From Apteryx mantelli (lineage: Eukaryota > Chordata > Aves > Apterygiformes > Apterygidae): DNA of 64,000 nt. Shown one piece after another: positions 10,814 through 20,700 of the stretch (the first letter of the stretch is position 1; every line of letters begins with the position of its first letter). The notes beneath the pieces were generated by a model. The model searched no databases, had not been told where the DNA came from, and was given only the letters and a program-made list of their open reading frames with translations. The position numbers and the translations under genes are program-made. Where the stretch lies: positions 44,328,501 through 44,392,500 of the forward strand of contig NC_089980.1 in assembly GCF_036417845.1 (NCBI RefSeq), given 5' to 3'.

Positions 10814-11570
10814 GCAACACAGGACCCTGATGGCTTGCTCATCTCCAAACACCACAACTTCTCAATGCAGTGACTGCTCTGGGGATCTCCTGTCTCTGCC
10901 ACCTGACATCACTCCCTTCCTCAGTGCCAGCAGCGTGGCCAGGCAGGCAGAGCCTGGTGCTGCTGAGACAGCCTGCTCCATCCTGCTGGACTCCTGACCC
11001 AGCAGTGCTCCAGCACACCCCAGCACACACTCAGCTTGCAGGAGGGAGTCAAAGCTGTTTATAGAAACTCTTCCTTATGTTGTATGGGCAACTCTCAGGC
11101 TCTTCCCAGGCACCAGGTGAGGAAGATCCCTACTGCCCAGGGGCTCCCCTCCGCTTTCCCATACCCCCTTGACTTGACTTGGCTGCCACAGCACAAGCCC
11201 ACTACAGCAGACATTGGCCAAGCATCTAGGCCAGCCTTGACTCCCTGCCAACCCTCCAGACTGCATTACAGGCTGCTGCGATACCCAGTTTACTTTCTGC
11301 TGTGACTGGGAAGACTCCCGGCCACTGCAGCCACGACTGCATTATCCAGCAGAGACGAGAAAGAAAAAAGGTCCGTGCAACTAGCAAGGGCAACGGGGGC
11401 TGGACCCCGCCGCTAGCACGGTTCACAAGGCCAGCTCACACCACACAGCGCGCAAAGGCCTCCGGCGCCTTACGCAGCCCCCGCGGCACCCCCGCCCGAC
11501 ACCGCACACCCCGTCCCCGCGCCCCGCCGCGCCCCGGCGGCCGGGGAGGCACCGGGCCGGCCCCGCCGCA

Positions 11571-11630
11571 GGGCAGGGCAGGGCAGGGCAGCGCAGGGCA
11601 GCGCAGGGCAGCGCAGGGCAGCGCAGGGCA
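11571..11630 (+). repeat. GGGCA/GCGCA pentamer array with G-quadruplex motif
   Basis: Four GGGCA units are followed by alternating GCGCA and GGGCA units, all in 5-bp register. The first four G3 runs (11571-11588), with 2-nt spacers, meet the standard intramolecular G-quadruplex pattern on the plus strand, the template strand for CAPN11. It lies 0.2-0.3 kb inside intron 1. Confidence 0.9.
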
Positions 11631-11740
11631 GGGGCGCAGCGCCCGGGGGCCGCCGCCGCCCCGGCCCCCGGCCCAGCCCCGCCCGCGGCCCTTCCGCAGC
11701 GGCGCCGCCGGACACGGTGCCGCAGCGGCGGGCCCGACTG

Positions 11741-11785
11741 TGCCGTGCCGTGCCGTGCCGTGCCGAGCCGTGCCGTGCCGAGCCG
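11741..11785 (+). repeat. (TGCCG)n pentamer array, 9 units
   Basis: There are seven TGCCG units and two AGCCG units in perfect 5-bp register, 60 bp inside CAPN11 intron 1. Confidence 0.95.
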
Positions 11786-11845
11786 GGGTATCGCCCGCGG
11801 CCGCCAGGCGGGCGGGGGTCTCCGGGAGGGGGGGGGGTCACTCAC

Positions 11846-11950
11846 GGTGCGCGCTGGCTGCCGCCGCCCTGCGCGGCCCGGCCCGGCCCGGTCCGGCTCG
11901 GCTCGGCCCTGCTCCGCGGAAGGTGGGGTTTGGCCGGGCAGGATGTGCGG
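11846..11950 (-). other. CAPN11: Predicted CAPN11 non-coding exon 1
   Basis: It ends at the donor GTGAGT (11845). The upper limit is set at about 30 nt below the TATA-like CCTTTAATT, so it is approximate. Exon 2 has its own acceptor 37 nt above the ATG, which shows that a separate upstream exon exists. Confidence 0.5.
11874..11908 (+). repeat. (CGGCC/CGGCT)n pentamer array, 7 units
   Basis: The units are CGGCC x3, CGGTC, CGGCT x2 and CGGCC, without indels. They fall inside the predicted non-coding first exon of CAPN11. Confidence 0.9.
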
Positions 11951-12775
11951 GCGGCTCGGATTGAGCGAGGGCGGGGGAATTAAAGGCGCAGCGGCCGCGG
12001 CCCCGCGGCTCCCCGCCCCGCCGGCCGGGCGAAGCCGCTCTGCCCCGGGGCGCCCCCGCGGCGCGCAGCGGCCCCCGGCGGCGCCGGCGCAGCCTGCGCG
12101 GTGCCGCGGGCCCGGCCGCGCCTGCCCGCCCGCGGGCGCGGGGCGCCGCTGGCCCTGTGCTCGCTGGCGAAGCGTCGGAGCCCGGGGCTGACCTGGCAGC
12201 TGGCCCTGCGGCTGGCAGCTCTTGGGCAGGAAGGGCCTCCTGAGGTCCCTTCGCCCTAAAATTGTCCCCTGACCCTGCGCTGGGGGTGTACAGACAGCCC
12301 AGGCGGGGCGAGGCTGGAGCACTCCTGGCGGTGCTGGCTCAGCCTCGCCAAAGGCACCCCTGCCTTGGCCCCCTTGCTGCGCGCAAAGGGCTCGGGGCAC
12401 GCAGAGGCCACAGCCGGGGATGGAAGGAGAAGGGGAGCATCTTCCCCAGGGAAGGCGTTTGTGGATGATGAGGCAGCAAGCCACCAGCTCCTGGGGTAAG
12501 AGAGGGAACTTCCCCAGTCCTGGTGCCTGCAGCCTGCCACTGGCAGCCCAGCCCTCCCTGCGGTCCTGGTGCAAGCCCTGGCCATCACGGCTAGCCCTGA
12601 GGGCCTCCCAGCCAGCTGCCCTTAGCTCTGGGGTGCAGAGGAGCCACCCTGAGCAAGTGGTACTGCCACGGGGCCTCCCACAACAGGGCCGCCCATGTGT
12701 GCCTGCTTGCCGTGACTCACTGTACACCTATGTGGGGTGGTGCCGCTGCCAGCATGCATGGCCAGCAGCGGGGCT

Positions 12776-12880
12776 CAGCATGGCACCGCACGGCATGGCA
12801 CAGCAGTTCACGGCATGGCCCAGCACCGACCAGCACAGCTCAGCTCAGACTAGTTCAACGCAGCCCACCACAGCCCAGCC
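12776..12880 (+). repeat. Degenerate 5-bp array (NNGCA-like), 21 units
   Basis: Reading in steps of five from 12776 gives CAGCA, TGGCA, CCGCA, CGGCA, TGGCA, CAGCA and so on to CAGCC at 12880. There is no indel in 105 bp. It is a decayed pentamer microsatellite upstream of the CAPN11 promoter. Confidence 0.8.
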
Positions 12881-13240
12881 CCCCACCTGCCCCAGCCCCA
12901 GGAAGAATGCTGTGTCTTTCCCCAGGGCTGCCGTCCCGGTGCTGGGGTTGGATGTGGTGATCCCAACGGGTGCCACCAACCTGGGGATCCCTTCACCTCC
13001 CCTCGTGGCTGGTTGCAGCTGAGGAGCCTGCTAACACTTCACATCACGTCACCTTAGGGAGTTGGCATCCATGTGCTCCCCGCTGGGTCCTTTGGAGAGT
13101 GCCTGCTTTCTGTCCCAGCACTTCCAGGCCCAGGAGGACACGGACAGCTTTTGCAGGTCCCGTTCTCACTATGCCACATTGCCCTGTCAGAGCATGTGCG
13201 GTATTATCTGGGTTGTTCTGCCCAACCAAGGGCATATGAA

Positions 13241-13283
13241 CCAGAGTAGAGTTTCCACCAGTCCTGGCCCAATGCTGGTGAAG
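13241..13283 (+). repeat. 43-bp repeated block, copy 2
   Basis: Partner of 10771-10813 in the same orientation, 2.47 kb away on the other side of the CAPN11 CpG island. Confidence 0.8.
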
Positions 13284-15019
13284 TAGTATCTTGTCTCCCA
13301 GTGCCTCCATTATGAACAATCCCCTGCCCACAACATGGCTGGAAGGGACATGACCCAACAGCTGGTATGGGGCTGGGCTGAACCGAGGGGCTCTGCACCA
13401 CTCCTCTCCCAGACTAATGTTTACGCTGGTAGTTTGTGGGGCAGAGGGGGAGGAAAGGGAACGCAATCCTTGGCTAGTTTGAGCCTTGGGGGAGAGGCTG
13501 AAACAGCACCGTACCCACCTATGATGCTGAGACACAGCAAAAGAATAGAAAACTGGACAAGAGCACAAGGAACAGATGCAAGAGAAGAGAGACAAACTCC
13601 TTGCTAAGCAAGGTTGCCCCAAGTTGCACACAGAGTCAGGAGCTGCCTGAGGGAAGGGCAACCAGGACACTCAAAGCCGGACAAAGCATAGCCGTGCCAC
13701 TGTACACACAAAGGAAAGCTCCAGCTCTGGCCAGGACCCGTCAGAGCTGCCCTGTCCCTGTCCCCATCTCCAGGGAGTGAAAGACACACAAGTTCAGGGC
13801 ACATTTGGGCTGAGGTGAAGTGTCTGCACTGCCAAGGGCTCTCAGGAGAACCAGCTGCAAACAGCTGGTGCTGCCCACCCACTCCAGCTGGTACAGGTGG
13901 AATAAGGCCATGTGCTACCATGCTCTGGTGTGCTGGAGGGGGCCACTGCACCGTAATATCAGCCAAAAGGCTGGTACACTGCTGTCCCTTGCATTGCAAG
14001 GCCCCTTAGATAGCTGGTTCTCATGGGGTTCGAAACAGCTCCCGTGTAACCTTTTCACACAGGCTGTCTCATGTTCTGCCCCTTGTTCTTGGGTGTAATT
14101 TCCTGCGAATACCTGCACAATTTCCTCGTTCTCTTCTTTTCAAGCTTTCTTTTGTAGTGATGCCTACAGGAACCTGACAGCAGGTAATGTACCTCCTGTT
14201 TTGGTCTTACTGTTCTTTGTGTCTGCACCCAGGTGTCACCTCTTCCTTGTTTTTTGACTGCAGGCCGCCAGGGAGTGCCTTTTGCCCTGTGTTCACCCTG
14301 CACCAAGCTTGTGGAGGAGCATGCTGGTCCCACACACAAACCTAAGCTCTGTGGAAGCCAGGTGGCAGGGATGCTGCCTGCCTCCACTCAAAACAGGGCT
14401 CTGGTGCATGAGGCCATTGAATGCAGCTGTGCCTGAGCAACGTGAGGTGCAACCAGGCTGGCTGGGGTCACCGGTCTGTCATCCTCACAGAGGCCTACCC
14501 TACACCTCACTTCCCCACCACTGTGACAGGCCAAGCAAACAAAGGCACACATATGTAGTGACTCTGCTTAGCCAAAGGCCAGGGTACCAACTGGCTGGGA
14601 AACACCCATGCTTCAGCCTATGTTTAACAGCAGCACTGAGCAGCCTGAGTCCATCCAGCTGCTGCGTGCCTAGGGCACTCTGGTGGGCTTAGGAGACTGC
14701 TAAGCTACAGGGAGCATCACACAGCAGAGAGCATTCCCAGCTCTGCTGCACTCCAGGGGCCTGGCACCCTTCGCAAAGCCTTCAGCCGCCCATCCACCCA
14801 CACCAAGCCAGGAGACAGGTTCCTGACCGGAGATATCATGAGCTGCCACATGTGCTGCTGCTGACACTTGCCCTGTGTGCAGAGATACTACTGAGGTGGG
14901 TAGTGGGGGCTGAGGAAAAGGGTTAACACACTGCACAAACCCCCATTTTTCCCTCTGAACCATGCACGCTTCTGAATCCTAGCTGCAGCCAAGGTCTCTC
15001 CTCTCAGGTCCCAACTCCA

Positions 15020-15080
15020 CCCCGCTCCACAAAGAAAGACCACAAGAACAACAGCTCCTTTTTTTCCTTTTTTCTTTTGT
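15020..15080 (-). terminator. Candidate TMEM63B polyadenylation site
   Basis: On the minus strand TGTATATATTTGTGTACAAA leads into AAAAGAAAAAAGG (AAGAAA hexamer at 15076-15071). A downstream U/GU-rich element then reads TGTTGTTCTTGTGG and TTTCTTTGTGG. This is a usual layout for a vertebrate poly(A) site with a non-canonical hexamer. Confidence 0.45.
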
Positions 15081-15564
15081 ACACAAATATATACAGGGTA
15101 TTATACACATCTCTACACAGACAGTGCCAATCAGAGTGCAGGTCTCCATGGGCAGAGCCTGGCCACCGCCCCGACAGCCACAGGCGCAGCCCTGGGGCCA
15201 CAACCGCGTGTACAGAGACTGGAGCCATCCCAGCCAGCCTGCCATACCGGGGTGGGGAGAGAAGGGTGCTAGATGGGTGTAGGAATATGGAAGCAGGATC
15301 AACATCCTCCCCGCTCCAGCCTGGGACCGTGCTGGGAGCTCTCATCCTGCATGCTGATTTCATTTCTAGCCCGTCCCAGGAGGGGATGAGTGACAATCAA
15401 TGTGCCTCTCTGCACCCTACACGTTTTTCAGTCCCAGTCTGGCTACTCGGGGCCAGCCACAGCCTGCCCTCTCCCTGCCTCTGAGACCCATGTCTCTTCC
15501 CCTCTGCCCCCTAGTTCCTCTGGGCCTGGAATTCCTATTAGAGAGGTGTATGGAAAAGTCAGCT

Positions 15565-15780
15565 ACACCCTTCCTGGAGCTGTGTGACATGGGACAAGCC
15601 CTGTGCCTGCTCTGTGCCTCAGGATCCCCTCCTCTAACAGGGGGAAGGGGGAGAAAAGAAGCAATCGGTTGTGACTGCCCTTCCCCAGAGCAGAGCTGGA
15701 AGGGCTGAATCTTCGGTCATTTGGGTCTATAAAGTGCTTTGAGCTCCAGGGCCAGAAATGGTGAATAAAATGTTAAATGA
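15565..15780 (+). mobile_element. MIR/CORE-SINE relic, antisense within the TMEM63B 3' UTR
   Basis: The blocks GAGCTGTGTGACATGGGACA, CTCTGTGCCTCAG and, further on, TATAAAGTGCTTTGAG follow the order of MIR/CORE-SINE consensus sequences (tRNA-unrelated core, then tail). It is strongly diverged. Confidence 0.5.
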
Positions 15781-17048
15781 CTGTCCCCTTCCCCCCAGCC
15801 CCAGGAGACCCTGCAGGGCACCAGGCACCGCTCCAGCAAGCCGGAGACAGAGCAGCCCTCAGAAGACAGGCACAGGGAAGGTGGTAGTGTCAGCAATGAG
15901 CACCAAACAAGATGGTGGCAGGGGATTCAGGGAAATAAATACAGCTCAATAGCAGGGAGATCTATGTTTTCCTTTACATTTTACACAAGGGGAAGGGAGG
16001 AAGCAGCTGAGGGCAAATGATCCTGACCAGAAACGTCCTCACAAGAAACCTTCAAATAGGGTCAAATCTCCCCGCATGCACCAGGGGCTCCAGTCTACAT
16101 CTCCTGCCTGCTCCCATGTGCAGGTCTTGGGCCTTAGACCTGCCCCTGGCCCAGGGCCCCTCTTGCATCCTTCCTGTCCCCTCCCTGCCTTCGAGACATG
16201 GCCATCACCAGGGAGGGCAGCAAGGGCAGAGACTGGGAAGGAATGGCTTCCCCCTCTCAGGTTGGGGGATGCCAGGCAAACCCATGTCCAGCCCACAGGG
16301 GGTGAAGCATATAAATAAAGCCAGCACAGGCCCATAAGGCCCTCGCCCTCATGAAAATGGTGGGCTTAGTGGGAGAGGGCTCCCTCCCTCTCTGACCGCC
16401 TACCGCGTCGAGCCGAGACCCGTAGGTGCGGGGAAGGCAGCGGCCCAGTGTCAACCAGGCAATGCCGACTCCGCATGTGCTGGGGGCTCTGTGGTCCAGG
16501 CCCCTTCTCCCCTCTCCATAGCACCCAGGAGACCCCTCCCCAACCCAGCCCTCTCTGTGCCCAGTGTGGCTGTGCAGACACAGGGCAGTACGGGGAGCTG
16601 GGGTAGCATGGGGGGGTCAGGTTGATTTTTGTTTGAAAGGGGAGCAAAATGTGCAAAAAAATGCCACTTAAAAGGATGCGGCATGCCCCTGACTGTAAGC
16701 CTCGGGAGGGGCAGGGGGCATCATCTGGGAGAGAGGCTGCCCACACCTCCTCCTAGCTGCAAGAACTGCCCTTGGCACCCCTCACCCTGCATGGGGCTGC
16801 CCAGCCGCTCAGCCCAGCGCTCCAGCCCTCACCAGCCCTGCAGGGCTTTTGGTGGGTGACACCAGCTCCCCCCCCAGGGCTAGGCTATAACCCTCCCTGT
16901 GTGTAGGTGGTGGGGGCATGGGAGGTGGGTGCAGGGGATGGCCACAGGCTGAGCAAGGGCACACGTGGCCATGGAGAAAAGGGAGGGAAGCTCTGCACAG
17001 ACACAACAGCTCCCTGGTGGCTCAAAGCCATCCCCCTTCCCCACCCTT

Positions 17049-17125
17049 CACTAATAGGGACTCCCAATATGATGTTTAAAGCGTTGTGTTTGTTGCCTTC
17101 CAGTAAATCTAATAAGTCATTAGTG
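17049..17125 (-). other. AT-rich block in the TMEM63B 3' UTR with a possible bulged stem
   Basis: CACTAAT (17049-17055) and ATTAGTG (17119-17125) are perfect reverse complements. Inside them GACTC (17059-17063) can pair with AAGTC (17114-17118) with one G-U wobble that forms only in minus-strand RNA. This gives 7 bp, a 3-nt bulge and 5 bp. The block is clearly AT-richer than the GC-rich UTR around it. Conservation is not known. Confidence 0.4.
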
Positions 17126-17604
17126 TTCCTGTTTCTTGTCAGGAGGATGGAGGACAAAGGGGCCCTCCCTAGAGTCCCAATGGTGCTTGAAGGTCCCCCC
17201 TGCCCTCAACGCTCACCCTGTCCCCACAAAGCACCTAATTTTCCTGCTCTCCTTGGGTCCTCCTGGTTCACAAAAGAAGCTCAGCAGGGTCAAAGTCACC
17301 TTCCTCCCCAGCCCCTGGGGTTGTGCAGTCTGGATATGTGTTAAAGAAGGTGGCTAGTAATGAGCATGCCCCTCACAGCTGCCCAGCCGGGCACCTGAGG
17401 GAGCAGTGGCAGAGGTGGAGGCAGGGAAATGGAGAGCCTCAGTGCCCCTGCCCTCGCTGAAGGTAGTGGCCCTGGGGGGTGGGCAATGGCAGCGGCTGGC
17501 ACCCTCCCTGCCTGCTCGCTTCATTCAATTTTTCTCTCTCTGTCTCCGTGTGCGGCAGCCTGCCCGGTGCCTGGGACTCCTTCCCCTCCCTCCCTTTGAG
17601 GTCC

Positions 17605-17769
17605 CTACTGGTGGATCTCGTTCTCTATCAGGCTGTCCTCACACGACTGGAAATCTGTGTCATTCATGCCATCCGTGTTGATGAGCTCTTCGTCCTGAGA
17701 CCCCTGCTCCTCGGACTCGGTTGCTTCGCCCTCCGGTGAGGAGTCCTGCAGCACTTGGGCAATGTACTT
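17605..17769 (-). CDS. TMEM63B: TMEM63B last coding exon 23: residues 776-829 and stop
   Basis: It encodes [20 protein letters not shown], then an acidic stretch and [18 protein letters not shown] followed by TAG. The acceptor is TAGCAG before 17769. Confidence 0.95.
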   Translation of the reverse strand, partial: KYIAQVLQDSSPEGEATESEEQGSQDEELINTDGMNDTDFQSCEDSLIENEIHQ

Positions 17770-20700
17770 CTGCTAGGGCCACATAAAACAAGGGTGAGGG
17801 GTTGGGGCGGGGAGAGCAGAAACACAAGTGAGCTCCAGGAGCTTCTCACAGCCCCTGTGGGATTCAGGGCAGCAAAGCACAATGGGGTGAAGCACCATGT
17901 AGTTGGGAGGCTGAATACAGGGACAAGCTGGGAAGGCAAGGAACGGCTCCCCCAGACTGCATAGGAGACCCAGGGTGGGGGGAAGGGGGTCATGCTGGGA
18001 AGGAGCCTAGATTACATATGCACATCAGAGCCCAGCTCTCCCTGGAGAGCGGGAGGCTCCACTTTACCTAATCTCTGCATTTAATCCTCGAACATCTCTA
18101 AGTACTGTGTTGGGCTCACAGATACCCATGCCTGTGTTGAGCTACCCAGAGCAGAAACTCCCCCTCCTCCTCTGTTCAGGACTCCTGGGCACAGGGAAGA
18201 TGCCTGGTGGATGCAGGAGCTGCAATACAAACTCTCTGCCTTGGCTCTGGAGGCCTAACAGTTGAAGGAAGAGAAGGGTGCAGCTGCAGCCTACCACGGT
18301 GGGGCAGTGCCCAGCCAGGAGATCTCCCCCTGCAGGCTCAGATGAGGAAAGAAGGTGGGCAGCATCGAGGAGTCTGGCAGCTCCCCAAGCACCCCTCTGT
18401 CTCTATATAGACCTCAGCCACAGCTTAAAAAAAAGAATCTCATTGTGGAAGGAAGTAGCTGGAATAGAGCCAGCGAGCCAAGGAGAAGTTCAGAAGACTG
18501 AACCTGGGATCTCAGAACTAGACAGAGGGGAGTCCCCCAAGGCTTTGAGCAGAAAAAGCATTTTCTTTGCTTTCAATACGCCTATGGAGACCCCTTTGCG
18601 TTGGCCTGAGGGCCAGCCCTGTGGGTGCCCTGATGGACAAAGGCTCAGAGATGTAGAACAAGAAGGGAGATGTAGCCAGTCTAGATTTACTGTGCTGGCT
18701 GAGAGAGGCAAAAAGTGATCACACAGCATCTGGGGAGTGGAGGAAAAGGGTGTGGGACAGGCAGAGGGAAGATTAAAATTCATCACCCAGCTCAGGTGAG
18801 TGGCACAGGGCCCAGCACTTGCCTCCCACCCTCATCAGGAGGCTCTGGGTGCTGCCTGAGAAAGGCCAGGAGTGAGGCACTCGGACAAGAAGGAAATGTA
18901 CAGGGGTACCTCCCCTTCCTAAACCTGGGTAAGAAGTGTGCCAGGGCATGGAGGTGGGAACAATGACTCACTGCGGATTTGGGAGCTGGCAGGTTGGTGG
19001 CAGGTCTCCCATTCTGCCTGTTTTCTATGGCATCCACCTCTGTGTGGTCAATCTGTGGTAAAGGAGAAATCAAGAGAATGCCAGGGCAACACATTTGCTG
19101 TCTCACTGCCCCCAAACTTGCAGCAGGAGCCACACTCCAGTAAGGGCTACGCTAGAGCTCTCTGTAGAGTATGGGAGCAGCGTCCCATGGCACAGACACA
19201 GTCGAGCTCTGGGCTGCTTTGGGAACTTTCCCCTTAGGGAACCTGGAGTTCAAAGGCTCTGCTGGGGATGAAGCTCACATGCCAAGGCTGGCCAGGGGCC
19301 CCCAAAGCTTCTGCTGTCTGACTGTTGAGCTGTGCTCCCACAGGAAGAGCCCCACACTCCCCCACACAGCACAGAGCCTCACCTTGTAGTTGTGAGCGCT
19401 GAGGTATTTGAAGTGCCCGAAGCAGACGTGACACAGGCAGATCACAATGGTGATCACAAGGACCACAAAGGTGAACATGGAAGTGGGGGCCAGGAACCCT
19501 GGGGCAAGACAAAACAAAAGAAAAAGAAAAAATAAAAAAAAAGAAGTCACAGCAGCTCTGGCTGTGCTCCATGCCCAGGAGACTGCCGGGAGCATGGCTC
19601 GACGGGGCTGTGCCAGGCCAGCAAAGTTGGTCTGTAACTGGGCGTTGAAGGAGGCCAAAAGCAAGGCACTCTGGCAGGGGCAAGCTTCCCACCCTGGCAT
19701 TTACCTGTGCGCATGGTGGAGAAGAAGAGAAGCCAGAAGAGGCAGAGGATGGGGGCTGCCACAACCTGGTTCACGGCCCCCGAATGGATCTTCTTGTCCA
19801 GCTTGGCAGGCAGGTAGGCATAATACAGGTTGTACCGGTCCACTAAGTGCTTAAGTAGCATGTACATGAGCCCTGAGAGATATCAGCAGAGAGGGGAATC
19901 AAACTCTTTCCCAATGCCTCTAACCTACAAGTAGTATCTTCCCCCACCCCATCCTGCCACCCTCCAGAGCTCTCCCTCTGGCCTCCAGTGCAGGGAGGTG
20001 GAGGGGCACTGCTTACCGAAGGGGACAATGATGGGACAGGTGATGCTATACGTCATGACCACAGTGAAGACACACATCATCCAGGCATAAGCGGCCCCAA
20101 ACTGAAACTCATAGGCCTGATGCTGCAGGAGAGAGCAGAGGCCTGTCAGCGCAGCCCCAGAAGCCAAGCAAGGGGGCTACATGACACCCCTCTGTCTGCA
20201 CATTACACCCACATTATATACGCAGGATTTGGCAGGCCAAGGAGCGCGGGTGCCCCAACACAGCACTTTCAGCCCCAGGTAGAAGCCATAATCCCGTCCC
20301 CCCCAGCCCCACTACATACTCGCTTGACGTTTCGCCGCTCAGCGGCTGAACGGGCCAGGCAGAGGCGTATCATGTACATGAGCAAGCCAGGGATGCGCAG
20401 CAGGTCCATGGCATTCCCAATGAAGGCAGAGGCGATGACGTAGTTCACGAAAAAGGCCCCATTATCTGGCAGAAACACACACCTGAGGAGGGAGAGTAAG
20501 AAAAGGCTGCAGGAGGTGTTCCCTCTACCAGAAGGCTGTATAGGGGATGAGCCAGGAGCCCCAGCTGCATGGGGCAAGGCCATGGGGACCTTTGGATGTC
20601 AGCAAGGATTCCCCGTTATAACAGAGAGCCTTCTCTCCTGCTCCACTTACTCAAATCGTACTGCGGCTTCAGCCAGGAACTTCTTGTCAAATAACCAGCG

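Larger units (their letters stand above)
7367..11845 (-). other. CAPN11 first intron (4.5 kb)
   Basis: It runs from the predicted non-coding exon 1 donor at 11845 to the exon 2 acceptor at 7367. Contents that I can name are the GC-rich AP-1 element near 8.2-8.5 kb, one copy of a 43-bp repeated block at 10771-10813, and the tandem arrays at its 5' end. The 339-codon plus-strand open frame at 7873-8892 looks like chance in GC-rich DNA. Confidence 0.6.
11450..12190. promoter_or_regulatory. CpG island, CAPN11 promoter
   Basis: This is the only long stretch of dense CpG in the window. On the minus strand it holds a TATA-like CCTTTAATT (11979-11987) and GC boxes (GGGCGGGGG at 11969-11977; CCCCGCCC near 12011). 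About 130 bp below the TATA-like site is a good donor, ACC|GTGAGT, with GT at 11845-11844. The layout fits a minus-strand start near 11950 that yields a short non-coding exon 1. The exact start cannot be fixed by eye. Confidence 0.75.
12191..15050. other. Intergenic spacer between TMEM63B 3' end and CAPN11 promoter
   Basis: About 2.9 kb. It holds the decayed pentamer array and copy 2 of the 43-bp block. I see no exon, RNA gene or known transposon here. The long minus-strand open frame at 11423-12727 is a product of high GC. Confidence 0.7.
15055..17604 (-). other. TMEM63B: TMEM63B 3' UTR
   Basis: About 2.5 kb follow the TAG at 17607-17605 without another splice signal that I would trust. The likely end is near 15.06 kb: on the minus strand an A-rich AAAAGAAAAAAGG (15078-15066) contains the variant hexamer AAGAAA, and a GU-rich stretch follows (about 15060-15010). 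No AATAAA is seen on the minus strand there. An antisense MIR relic and an AT-rich block near 17.05-17.13 kb lie inside. Confidence 0.6.

Noticed and set aside
11423..12727. Minus-strand open frame of 434 codons across the CpG island
   Set aside because: The composition is Arg/Pro/Gly/Ala low complexity caused by GC richness and the pentamer arrays. It has no domain and overlaps the promoter and predicted non-coding exon of CAPN11.
13044..13670. Minus-strand open frame of 208 codons in the intergenic spacer
   Set aside because: It overlaps the 43-bp repeated block, has no recognisable domain, and has no splice or promoter context.
15763..15768. AATAAA on the plus strand (also near 15931 and 16314)
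   Set aside because: Wrong strand for TMEM63B, and no plus-strand gene ends here. The first belongs to a MIR-like tail.
16885..17157. Minus-strand open frame in the TMEM63B 3' UTR with a protein-like stretch (NDLLDLLEGNKHNALNIILG)
   Set aside because: It lies after the TMEM63B stop, has no start context or splice link, and the protein-like look comes from the AT-rich block. It is better read as a UTR element.
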